Below, in pieces: positions 32,433 to 39,816 of a stretch of 64,000 nucleotides of DNA. The notes under the pieces are model-generated. The model made no database searches and was not told the origin of the DNA. It saw only the letters and a list, made by a program, of their open reading frames with translations. Every line of letters starts with the position of its first letter. Within the stretch, counting starts at the first letter, position 1. A program made the position numbers and the translations under genes. Source of the DNA: JBLNDJ01 sp050261515 (GTDB lineage: Bacteria > Acidobacteriota > Terriglobia > Bryobacterales > Bryobacteraceae). Where the stretch lies: the NCBI GenBank assembly GCA_050261515.1, contig JBLNDJ010000042.1:1-64000 (forward strand), read 5' to 3'.

Positions 32433-34460
32433 ATGGAAAATCCGCTCTTCCAGATCGAGTTTCCGATCCCCTTCGACCGGATCAAGGCCGCCCATGTCGA
32501 GCCCGGCATCGCGAAGCTGCTCGACGACGCGCGCGAGCGCCTCGCCGCGCTGGCCGCGGGAAGCGAGCGCCCGACTTTCGAAAACACCATGCAGCCGCTC
32601 GACGATCTCACCGAGCCGCTCGACCGCGCCATGGGCATCGTGAAGCATCTGGAATCGGTCGCGACCACTCCCGAGCTGCGCGCGGCGCACAACGCGGTCG
32701 AGCCCGAGGTGAGCAAGTTCCATTCGAGCATCCCGCTCAACGAGGGCCTCTGGAAGGCGCTCAAACGCTACGCGGCGACGGACGATGCGAAGCGCCTCGA
32801 AGGCGCGCGGCGGCGCTTTCTCACCAAGACGCTCGACTCTTTCCGCCGCCACGGCGCGGAGCTCGACCCGGCGGACAAGGCGCGCCTGAAGGAAATCGAC
32901 GTCCAGCTGAGCACCATCACGACGAAGTTTTCCGAAAACGTTCTCGATTCGACGAACGCCTTCGAGCTTGTGGTCACGGACGAGGCGAAGCTCGCGGGCC
33001 TGCCCGAAAGCGCGCGGGAAGCGGCGCGCGAGAGCGCCCAGCGCAAAGGGTTCGAGGGCTGGCGGTTCACGCTGCAAGCGCCGAGCTACACGCCGGTTTT
33101 GACATATCTCGACGACGCGGGGATCCGCGAGCAGCTCTATCGCGCGTTCATGGCGCGCGCGGTTTCGGGCGGTTACGACAACCGGCTGCTGGTCGCACGC
33201 ATTCTCGAACTGCGCGGCGAGCGTGCGCGGCTGCTCGGTTATGCCAATTTCGCGGACCTCGTTCTCGAGGACCGCATGGCCCGCAACGGCGCGAGCGCCC
33301 TCCAGTTTCTGGCGGATCTGCGCGCCCGCACCGAGGCGCATTTCCATCGCGAAAACTCGGAGCTGCTCGAGTTCCGCCGCAGGCTCGAAGGCCCGCGGGC
33401 GCCCGAGCTACAGCCGTGGGACGTCGCCTACTACGCCGAAAAACTGCGCCGCGAGCGCTACGACTTCGACGAAGAGGAACTGCGGCCGTACTTCCCCGTG
33501 GAGAGCGTGGTGGCGGGCATGTTCGAGCTGGTCTCGCGCCTCTACGGCATCCGCGTACAGGAAGAGCCGGGCGTGCCCGTGTGGGACCCCGCCGTGAAAT
33601 TCTACACGATCCGCGACGCAAACGGCACGCTCGGCGGCTTCTACACCGACTGGTATCCGCGCGAGAACAAACGCGGCGGCGCGTGGATGGACGCGTTCAT
33701 CACCGGCCGCCCGGTTCCCGGCGGCTTCAGCCCGCACTTTGGCGCGATCTGCGGCAACTTGACGCCGCCCACGGCCGGGAAGCCCGCGCTGCTGACGCAC
33801 CGCGAGGTCGAGACCATCTTCCACGAGTTCGGCCACCTGCTGCATCACTCGCTGAGCCGCGTGGAGGTACGGAGCCTGGCGGGAACGAATGTCGCCTGGG
33901 ACTTCGTCGAACTGCCGTCGCAGATCATGGAGAACTGGTGCTGGGAGCGCGGCGCGCTGGACCTGTTCGCGCGCCATTACCAAACCGGCGCGCCGATCCC
34001 CGACAAGCTGCTTTCGAAGATGAAACGCGCGCGAACCTTCCGCAGCGCCAACGCACAAATGCGCCAGCTCGGTTTCGGCTTCGTGGACCTGCTGCTGCAC
34101 ACCCGCTACTCGCCCGAAAAGGACGGCGACCCGATCGAGTACGGCCGCCGCGTGATCCAGGAGTTCACGCCGGCGCCGCTGCCCGAGGGGCACGCGCTGG
34201 TGGCGGCTTTTACGCACCTGTTCGGCGACCCCGTCGGATACGGGGCGGGCTACTATTCCTACAAGTGGGCCGAGGTGCTCGACGCCGACGCATTCACGCG
34301 CTTCCGCCGCGAGGGGATTTTCAGCCCCGAAACGGGACGGGATTTCCGCGACAAGATCCTGTCGAAGGGGGATAGCGAGGATCCTTCGGACCTTTACCGG
34401 AGCTTCATGGGCCGCGACCCCGACCCGGAGGCGCTGCTCGAGCGTGCGGGGTTGAGGTAG
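32433..34460 (+). CDS. prlC: M3-family oligopeptidase (oligopeptidase A type)
   Basis: This 675-residue zinc metallopeptidase degrades short cytoplasmic peptides, including cleaved signal peptides. The zinc motif HEFGHLLHH is at about residue 467, with the downstream Glu ligand in the WDFVELPSQIMENW helix. The protein has the all-helical N-terminal half typical of M3A enzymes and no signal peptide. The length matches oligopeptidase A/PrlC. The ATG is preceded by GGAAGGG almost directly. It lies 30 bases after the FkbM gene and may share its transcript. Together with the DPP-IV-like enzyme it gives this neighbourhood a peptide-degrading side. Confidence 0.93.
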   Translation: MENPLFQIEFPIPFDRIKAAHVEPGIAKLLDDARERLAALAAGSERPTFENTMQPLDDLTEPLDRAMGIVKHLESVATTPELRAAHNAVEPEVSKFHSSIPLNEGLWKALKRYAATDDAKRLEGARRRFLTKTLDSFRRHGAELDPADKARLKEIDVQLSTITTKFSENVLDSTNAFELVVTDEAKLAGLPESAREAARESAQRKGFEGWRFTLQAPSYTPVLTYLDDAGIREQLYRAFMARAVSGGYDNRLLVARILELRGERARLLGYANFADLVLEDRMARNGASALQFLADLRARTEAHFHRENSELLEFRRRLEGPRAPELQPWDVAYYAEKLRRERYDFDEEELRPYFPVESVVAGMFELVSRLYGIRVQEEPGVPVWDPAVKFYTIRDANGTLGGFYTDWYPRENKRGGAWMDAFITGRPVPGGFSPHFGAICGNLTPPTAGKPALLTHREVETIFHEFGHLLHHSLSRVEVRSLAGTNVAWDFVELPSQIMENWCWERGALDLFARHYQTGAPIPDKLLSKMKRARTFRSANAQMRQLGFGFVDLLLHTRYSPEKDGDPIEYGRRVIQEFTPAPLPEGHALVAAFTHLFGDPVGYGAGYYSYKWAEVLDADAFTRFRREGIFSPETGRDFRDKILSKGDSEDPSDLYRSFMGRDPDPEALLERAGLR

Positions 34461-34480
34461 AGGCCGGCCGGCCCCACACT

Positions 34481-36046
34481 CTACTCCGCCACCACCTCGA
34501 TCGCGTTCAGGGTCGCGTAATTCTTCACGGGCACGAAGGCCAGGTTCAGCTTGCCTTGCGAGTTCGGCGTGAGGCCGCGGAACGTCTTCTCGACGGCGCG
34601 GTCGCTGCCTCCGGCGGCGCGGTAAACATCAAAACTCCTCAGCAGCGCTGCGCCGTTACAGTAGACGTCGAACAGCCGCGAGCCTTGGCCGCCCTGGCTC
34701 GGTTTGGACGGGCCGAACCACGTTTCGGCGAAGTACAGCGTGAGCCTGTAGCGCCCCTCGGCCACTGGAATCGAGTAATTGAAATGCCCGTACCGCTCGG
34801 TGCGGTGGATTTCGGGCGTCTTCGTGCCGGTTACGGCCGCCGAGCGCACGATGGACTGGCCGCCCACGAAATACCGGTCGGCCTGCCAGAGGCGTCCGGC
34901 GGCGTCTTTCACGCGCGTGTTGCCCGCCGTCATCCGTACGGGACGCATCCGGCCGGGCTCGCCCGGCTGAATGACGATGCCGTTGACGAACGGCAGTTCC
35001 TTGAACCGCGAAAACCGCACGTGCAGAAAGCTGTCGGCGGCGGGTCGAATGTCCTTGAACACGCGCTCGTCGGCGGTGTTGCCGCCATCGGCGTCGCTGA
35101 TGACGTCGAACTCGCGCAGGATAGGCTCGCCGTTCACGAAGACGTGAAACAGCCGGCTGGTCTCGCCGCCGCCGGCGATGTTGCCCGGTCCGTACATGCG
35201 CTCGGCGAACAGCAGGTGCATCTCGTAGACGCCGGGCTCGAGCGGGATGTCGTAGCGGAAATCGCCCTCTCGGCGGCTCTGGAAAAGCGCGGGGTCCTGC
35301 GCGCGGCGGATCGAGTCGGCCGGGCTGGAGACGATCTTGCCGCCGGTGAAGTAGCGGTCGCCCAGCCAGGTGAAGCCGAACAAGTCCACGTACTTCGGCG
35401 CCGCCATTCCGCAGGCAATCCGCAGTCCCTCGTCGCCCGAGGCGACCGCCGCGCCGCGCGCGCCTTCGGTTGTGCCGGGAAACGGCGGAACGGGCGAGCC
35501 GGCCCGCCGGATCAGCGCCACACCGGCGATCGCCGCGATCGCGGCGAGCACGGCTGCCGCGGCCCGCCAGAAGCGGCGGCGCGAGGGCCCGGCATCGGGC
35601 GTTGATCTGGCGGGCACCGCCTCGGGAACAGGGTGCGGCCTCGCCTCGGCCGGACCGTAGACGAAGTTGGGCGCGTAATGTCCGGACGGAATCACGATAT
35701 GAACGGAGTGATTCCGCCCCTCGTGCTCGTAATAATGCTTGAGGCGTTTCCGCAGCCGGTGCGCCTCAACCCGGACAATGGCATCCTCTTTCTGGTCGAA
35801 ATCCGGCTGCCGTCCGAAGGCCTCGACAGCAATGTTGTACTCCTTGATTTGATCGGCTTCCCCGTTCAAGGCCTTGTTACAGACGTAACTTAAGAACTGG
35901 GCCAGGCTGGGTGCGCGAAGAAACATTTCGGCACCTAAAACAGTTTCGATCTCTCCTCTGATGAGATCGATATCCGGCGATTTCGGGAGACTGGGGATAG
36001 CCGCCACGCACGCTCCTGCCAGGATTTTTCCGGCTGAGTATAACAT
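34481..36046 (-). CDS. Transmembrane regulator: winged-helix-like domain plus two malectin domains
   Basis: In this 521-residue chain, residues 28-130 form a basic, helix-rich domain with KEYNIAVEAFGR, EDAIVRVEAHRLRKRLKHYY and VHIVIPSGHYAPNF, resembling the ToxR/CadC-like winged-helix N-terminus common in Acidobacteriota regulators. A single transmembrane helix (158-181) follows. Outside are two malectin-like carbohydrate-binding domains (about 207-365 and 371-521), each with DRYFxGG, the HFNYSIP or DFRYDIP strand, LxFAExxxG and SRLFxVxxNG. The design suggests a one-component sensor that binds sugar outside and DNA inside (inference). The ATG at 36046 is the first in frame after the intergenic repeats. 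It is divergent from the TPR gene, with four GTAACC motifs between. Confidence 0.8.
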   Translation of the reverse strand: MLYSAGKILAGACVAAIPSLPKSPDIDLIRGEIETVLGAEMFLRAPSLAQFLSYVCNKALNGEADQIKEYNIAVEAFGRQPDFDQKEDAIVRVEAHRLRKRLKHYYEHEGRNHSVHIVIPSGHYAPNFVYGPAEARPHPVPEAVPARSTPDAGPSRRRFWRAAAAVLAAIAAIAGVALIRRAGSPVPPFPGTTEGARGAAVASGDEGLRIACGMAAPKYVDLFGFTWLGDRYFTGGKIVSSPADSIRRAQDPALFQSRREGDFRYDIPLEPGVYEMHLLFAERMYGPGNIAGGGETSRLFHVFVNGEPILREFDVISDADGGNTADERVFKDIRPAADSFLHVRFSRFKELPFVNGIVIQPGEPGRMRPVRMTAGNTRVKDAAGRLWQADRYFVGGQSIVRSAAVTGTKTPEIHRTERYGHFNYSIPVAEGRYRLTLYFAETWFGPSKPSQGGQGSRLFDVYCNGAALLRSFDVYRAAGGSDRAVEKTFRGLTPNSQGKLNLAFVPVKNYATLNAIEVVAE

Positions 36047-36084
36047 AGAAAGCCGCCTATGCCCTCGAAAATTAATGCGGACTT

Positions 36085-36138
36085 GTAACCATGTAACCCC
36101 GCTCCAAGAAATGCCGGTAACCTCCCGCAACCGTAACC
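36085..36138. repeat. Four direct repeats of GTAACC in a divergent promoter
   Basis: GTAACC occurs at 36085, 36093, 36117 and 36133, with spacings of 8, 24 and 16 bases (all multiples of 8). All copies are on the same strand, in the 150 bases between the malectin regulator and the TPR gene. The third copy sits in CCGGTAACC and the fourth in CCGTAACCGG. Such phased arrays are typical of multi-site regulator binding. The malectin regulator itself is the obvious candidate (inference). Confidence 0.55.
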
Positions 36139-36166
36139 GGACGCCGCGCGAAGCCGCTAACGGCGC

Positions 36167-36174
36167 GCTATAGT
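36167..36174 (+). promoter_or_regulatory. -10-like element GCTATAGT
   Basis: GC-TATAGT ends 22 bases before the ATG of the TPR gene. The octamer is identical to the one before the FkbM gene and lies just downstream of the GTAACC array. Confidence 0.5.
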
Positions 36175-36196
36175 GGGCTTTTGAGTTTGGTTCTCC

Positions 36197-37300
36197 ATGC
36201 CGAAGTGGATGCCGCTTTATCTTCTGGCCGCGAGTTTGCTGCAGGGCCAGGCTGCATCGCCCGAAGAGAGTTACCGGAAAGCGCTTCAATTACAGTCGGC
36301 CGGGCGCACCGGAGAGGCGGTCGAGCAATACAAAGCCTATCTCGCGCAGGCGCCCGACCGGGTGGAGGCGATTGCGAACCTGGGCTCGGCGCTGGTCGAG
36401 CTTGGCCGGCTCGATGAAGCGATCGAACAGTACCGGCTGGCGCTCGTCAAAGACCCGCAGAACCCCGGCGTCCGGCTCAACCTCGCGCTCGCTCTTTATC
36501 GGACGGGGGAGCTGCCCGCGGCAAGCAGCGAACTCGCGGTGCTGCACGATGCCTTCCCCGATAACCTGCGGGTGAACGAGCTGCTGGCCGACTGCTACCT
36601 CCGGCAAGGCGAGCACCGGAAGCTCATCGACCTGCTGACGCCGTTTCAGGCGCAATACCCCGGCGAGCGGTCCATCACCTGCATGCTGGGGATGGCGCTG
36701 ATACGCGAAGACCGCTTCGAAGAAGGCGAGCGGATGATGGACCTGCTCGGGCGCGGGGGCAATGCGGCCGAGTCGCGCCTGCTGGCGGGGATGATGAAGC
36801 TTCGCGGCGCCGACCTGGCCGGCGCGCGCGAGGAGTTCCTCCGCGCCACCGCTCTCAACCCGAAGCTTGCCGCCGCCTGGTCGCTGTACGGCGTCACGCT
36901 GCGGGAAATCGCCTCCGGGGCGATGGACGACGCCACGGCGGACGCCTTCCGGAGGGCGCTCGATCTCGACCCGAACGACTACGACGCGAACCTCGCGCTG
37001 GGCACGAAGGTGCGGCAGGAAGAGAAATACGAAGAGGCCATACCGCGACTGACGCGCGCGGCGCAGATTCGCCCTCACGAGCCCGAACCACTCTACCAGC
37101 TCGCCGCGGCGCACTTCGGGCAGGGGCACGCCGAGCAGGCGCGCAAGGAGCTGGAGTCGCTCATCAGGAACTGGCCGTCGTTTCTCGAGGCGCGGGCCAC
37201 GCTGACGGCGGTTTACTACAAGCTCGGGCGGAAGCAGGACGGCGACCGCGAAAGCGCCATTCTGCGGAAGCTGAAGGCGGACGCGCGGCCGAAGCCCTAG
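36197..37300 (+). CDS. Secreted tetratricopeptide-repeat protein
   Basis: This 367-residue protein has a short signal peptide (MPKWMPLYLLAASLLQGQA) and about eight TPR-like helix pairs filling the rest. The clearest are at 24-57, 58-91 and 92-125, with others through to residue 350 (for example AWSLYGVTLREIASG and PLYQLAAAHFGQGHAEQA). TPR arrays bind other proteins; partners are not known. It starts 150 bases from the divergent malectin regulator and follows a -10-like element and the GTAACC array, so it may be that regulator's target. Its stop codon TAG shares the palindrome CTAG with the stop of the convergent gene. Confidence 0.85.
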   Translation: MPKWMPLYLLAASLLQGQAASPEESYRKALQLQSAGRTGEAVEQYKAYLAQAPDRVEAIANLGSALVELGRLDEAIEQYRLALVKDPQNPGVRLNLALALYRTGELPAASSELAVLHDAFPDNLRVNELLADCYLRQGEHRKLIDLLTPFQAQYPGERSITCMLGMALIREDRFEEGERMMDLLGRGGNAAESRLLAGMMKLRGADLAGAREEFLRATALNPKLAAAWSLYGVTLREIASGAMDDATADAFRRALDLDPNDYDANLALGTKVRQEEKYEEAIPRLTRAAQIRPHEPEPLYQLAAAHFGQGHAEQARKELESLIRNWPSFLEARATLTAVYYKLGRKQDGDRESAILRKLKADARPKP

Positions 37301-38769
37301 CGCCTGTACCGGCGCGCGAGCGCTTCGAAGCGCGCGGCGTCCGGGGTGCCCGCAAGGGCTTGGCTGGCGAGCGCGGCGTAGCCGGCGCGGAAGGCGCTGT
37401 AGGCGATCCGGTAGAACGGCAGGCGCGCGGCGAGCCCGGCGTCTCCGCAACGGGCGGCGAGATACTCGGTGGCGTGTGTGTCCAGGTCCCATTCGACACA
37501 GGCCCCGGCGACGTCCCAGGCGATGTTCTGAGGGCCGGGAAAGAAGTGGTCGTCGTGGTGATCGAGGGCGTCGGTCTTCACGAAGCCGGTTTCGGTACGG
37601 AGCCATTCGTGGGGCAGCATGCGGCCGTCGATGGCGACGGATTTTGCGTCCTCGAACGCCCGGCGGAAGGGTTCGAGCGGTCCGGCGCGGCCCGTGTTCA
37701 CTTCGATCATTTCGAGCAGGCCGTCGAAGGTGACCCCACGCGGTGACTCGGGTTGCGCGGCGAGGAAGCGCAGGTAGCGGGCCATGGCGTCGAGCAGGTC
37801 CCGGTCGAGCTGCGGCGTGCCGCCGCGCACGAGGCGCAGATGCAGGAAGCCGTTGTCGAGGCCGAGCGGTTCGGGGGCAAAGCCCGCCGCGGCGAGCTGC
37901 TCGGCGCGGGCAAGCCTGGCGCGTCCGAAGCGGCCCAGTCCGGCAAACCGCGCGATGAAATCCCGGCCGAGATATTTGCGCCGCTCGTGCTGCGGTTGAA
38001 CGGCGGGCCAAGCTGCGCCGTTCGAGAACCGCTCGCGCCACTTGCCCGCGGAGATGTCGTCCGGAGCGGGGCAGGGGAGCACTTCTTCGAATGCCACGGC
38101 CCAGCGCGCGTGCCGTCGCCAGCGCTCGCGCGCCGCTTGGGACAGAAAGGCTGAGCGGTCGGGCAGCCAGCTCGGGAAGAACGAGATGCGCTCGTCGGGC
38201 AGGCCGAGCGCCGCGGCTACGGACGTGAGCGATGTTCCGCTCAGGCCGGGTCCTTCGTCCACGATCGCGTAGTGAGTGCCCGGACGGCTGTCGATGGGGT
38301 GTTCGAGTTCCAGCATCCGGTGGAAGGGGTGCCCGCGAGGCCGCACGGTCCAGGAATCAACCTCGCAGCCGCAATCCTCGAGCGCCGCCGCCACGACTGC
38401 GCTCAGGCTCGTTCCGATGCTGCGGATTCCGATGACGACGGCGCGCTCCGGACGCACCGCACGGTAGAAGCGTCGCGCGGCCTCGGCGTACATCTCGGGA
38501 TAGAGCGCGTAGTAGGCGTATCCCTCGGGGACGCTGACGCGAATGCGGCCCGGCAGTTCGCACGCAGCCAGTTCGTCGAGCGCCGTGTGGCCGCGCGCCG
38601 CCGCGAGGATCGCGCGCCGCAGCGCCGGGGCTGCCGGGTGGCCAAGATCGCAGACGGCGCTTTCGATTTCCCCCAGGCGCATGAGTACGTCAATGCGTGG
38701 CGAGGTGCGCAGCCGCCTGATTTCGAGCGCGGGGTCGATCTCCTCAGCCTGCGTGCGATAGACCAGCAT
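37297..38769 (-). CDS. PRTase-like and kinase-like fusion protein
   Basis: This 490-residue protein has no recognised overall family. Residues about 82-235 look like a type I phosphoribosyltransferase fold: RAVVIGIRSIGTSLSAVVAA, then TVRPRGHPFHR, then IVDEGPGLSGTS (170-180), which fits the PRPP-binding loop pattern (hydrophobic, acidic pair, small, T/S). The C-terminal part (about 260-430) has GFLHLRLVRGG and TGFVKTDALDHHDDHFFPGPQNIAWDVAGA (quoted here as one stretch only for its key DHHDDH and D-A-G residues), reminiscent of the APH/choline-kinase catalytic region but without the usual HxDxxxxN. It overlaps the upstream SDR gene by 26 bases, so both are co-translated. The function is unknown; modification of a nucleotide or nucleoside-like substrate is a guess. 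Confidence 0.6.
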   Translation of the reverse strand: MLVYRTQAEEIDPALEIRRLRTSPRIDVLMRLGEIESAVCDLGHPAAPALRRAILAAARGHTALDELAACELPGRIRVSVPEGYAYYALYPEMYAEAARRFYRAVRPERAVVIGIRSIGTSLSAVVAAALEDCGCEVDSWTVRPRGHPFHRMLELEHPIDSRPGTHYAIVDEGPGLSGTSLTSVAAALGLPDERISFFPSWLPDRSAFLSQAARERWRRHARWAVAFEEVLPCPAPDDISAGKWRERFSNGAAWPAVQPQHERRKYLGRDFIARFAGLGRFGRARLARAEQLAAAGFAPEPLGLDNGFLHLRLVRGGTPQLDRDLLDAMARYLRFLAAQPESPRGVTFDGLLEMIEVNTGRAGPLEPFRRAFEDAKSVAIDGRMLPHEWLRTETGFVKTDALDHHDDHFFPGPQNIAWDVAGACVEWDLDTHATEYLAARCGDAGLAARLPFYRIAYSAFRAGYAALASQALAGTPDAARFEALARRYRR

Positions 38770-39622
38770 AGGAGCCGTGCCGGATGTCTTCGAACACGGG
38801 CGCAGCGAGCGGCTTCCAGCCGAGCACGCGCTCGGCGCGGGCGCCCGAGATCCGCTGGTCGAGCGTCAACCCCTGGACGGCGGGACCCAGGGCGGCGGCT
38901 TCCTCCGCCGTCATGCTCCGCGTGCGTCCCCCTGCGCCGGCGGCGTGGCTGGCGGCTTCGGCGACGTCCTTCAGGCGAAGGGGAGCGCCGCTGGCGCCGA
39001 TGAAGACGGAGCCGGGTTCGGCGCCGAGCGCGCGGAGGTAGAGGTCCGCCAGGTCGTCCACGTGGACGAAAGTCCAGTGGTTCTCGCCCGTTCCGGGGTA
39101 AAGAGCCGCTCCGGTTTCGCGGGCCGACTTGAAAAATGCGGCAAGCAGGCCGCCGCCGCGTCCATAGACAATCGCGGGCCGGAGGACGACGGTGCGGACG
39201 CCATGCCCGGCGGCCTTCACAACGCGGCGCTCCGCATGTACCCGCCAGGCGGCGACGGGCGGGGGGGCGAGCGGCGTGTCCTCATCGGCGTTCTCGGGCG
39301 TGTTGCCCATGACCCAGACGCCGCTCGTGTAGAGGAACGTCTTGTTGCGCCCGCCGAGCGCGTTCAGTACGGCGCGGACGAAAGCCTCGTCGTAGCGCGG
39401 CCCGTCTTCGCTCCGGTCGAAGGCGGTATGGATGAGGGCGTCGGCCTCGGCGGCCGCGGCCGCGACGGCTTCCGGGCCGGCGAGCGTGCCGGTGAAGACA
39501 TTGAGCCCCGGGACGCTGCGGCCGGGGCGGACGAGCGCGGTCACGCGGTGGCCGGCGTCGATGAGCGCTCGGGCCACCGCGGACCCGATGTAGCCGGTTG
39601 CACCTGTGAGGAATATCTGCAT
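38744..39622 (-). CDS. NAD(P)-dependent sugar epimerase/dehydratase-like SDR
   Basis: This 292-residue atypical or extended short-chain dehydrogenase has the Rossmann glycine motif TGATGYIGSAV near the N-terminus and TFLYTSGVWVMG in the active-site region. Further segments are RPAIVYGRGGG, and HWTFVHVDDLADLYLRAL typical of extended SDRs. The usual YxxxK is replaced by a weaker match (AWRVHAERRV), so the chemistry is uncertain. The ATG at 39622 follows AAGGGG; an ATG six codons upstream is less well placed. Its 3' end overlaps the PRTase/kinase fusion gene by 26 bases, implying joint function. Confidence 0.8.
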   Translation of the reverse strand: MQIFLTGATGYIGSAVARALIDAGHRVTALVRPGRSVPGLNVFTGTLAGPEAVAAAAAEADALIHTAFDRSEDGPRYDEAFVRAVLNALGGRNKTFLYTSGVWVMGNTPENADEDTPLAPPPVAAWRVHAERRVVKAAGHGVRTVVLRPAIVYGRGGGLLAAFFKSARETGAALYPGTGENHWTFVHVDDLADLYLRALGAEPGSVFIGASGAPLRLKDVAEAASHAAGAGGRTRSMTAEEAAALGPAVQGLTLDQRISGARAERVLGWKPLAAPVFEDIRHGSYAGLSHAG

Positions 39623-39795
39623 GGCGCCCCTTGCAACCATGATACGAAACGCGGCCGGGGCCCCTGCCCCGGCTGAGCCGGCCGGGGCGGCTCGCGGACC
39701 GGGGGCCGCCCCGCCCGTTTAACCGGGAAACGCGCGCATTTAGGCTCGAAAACAGGCTTTTCGGGCCTGAAGGACTTCAAACAGTGAGGTTTCCG

Positions 39796-39803
39796 GCTAA
39801 GAT
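39796..39803 (+). promoter_or_regulatory. -10-like element GCTAAGAT
   Basis: GC-TAAGAT ends 13 bases before the ATG at 39817 and just before its AGAAGG ribosome binding site. This supports that start over the GTG at 39784. Confidence 0.5.
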
Positions 39804-39816
39804 AAGAAGGCTCAGC

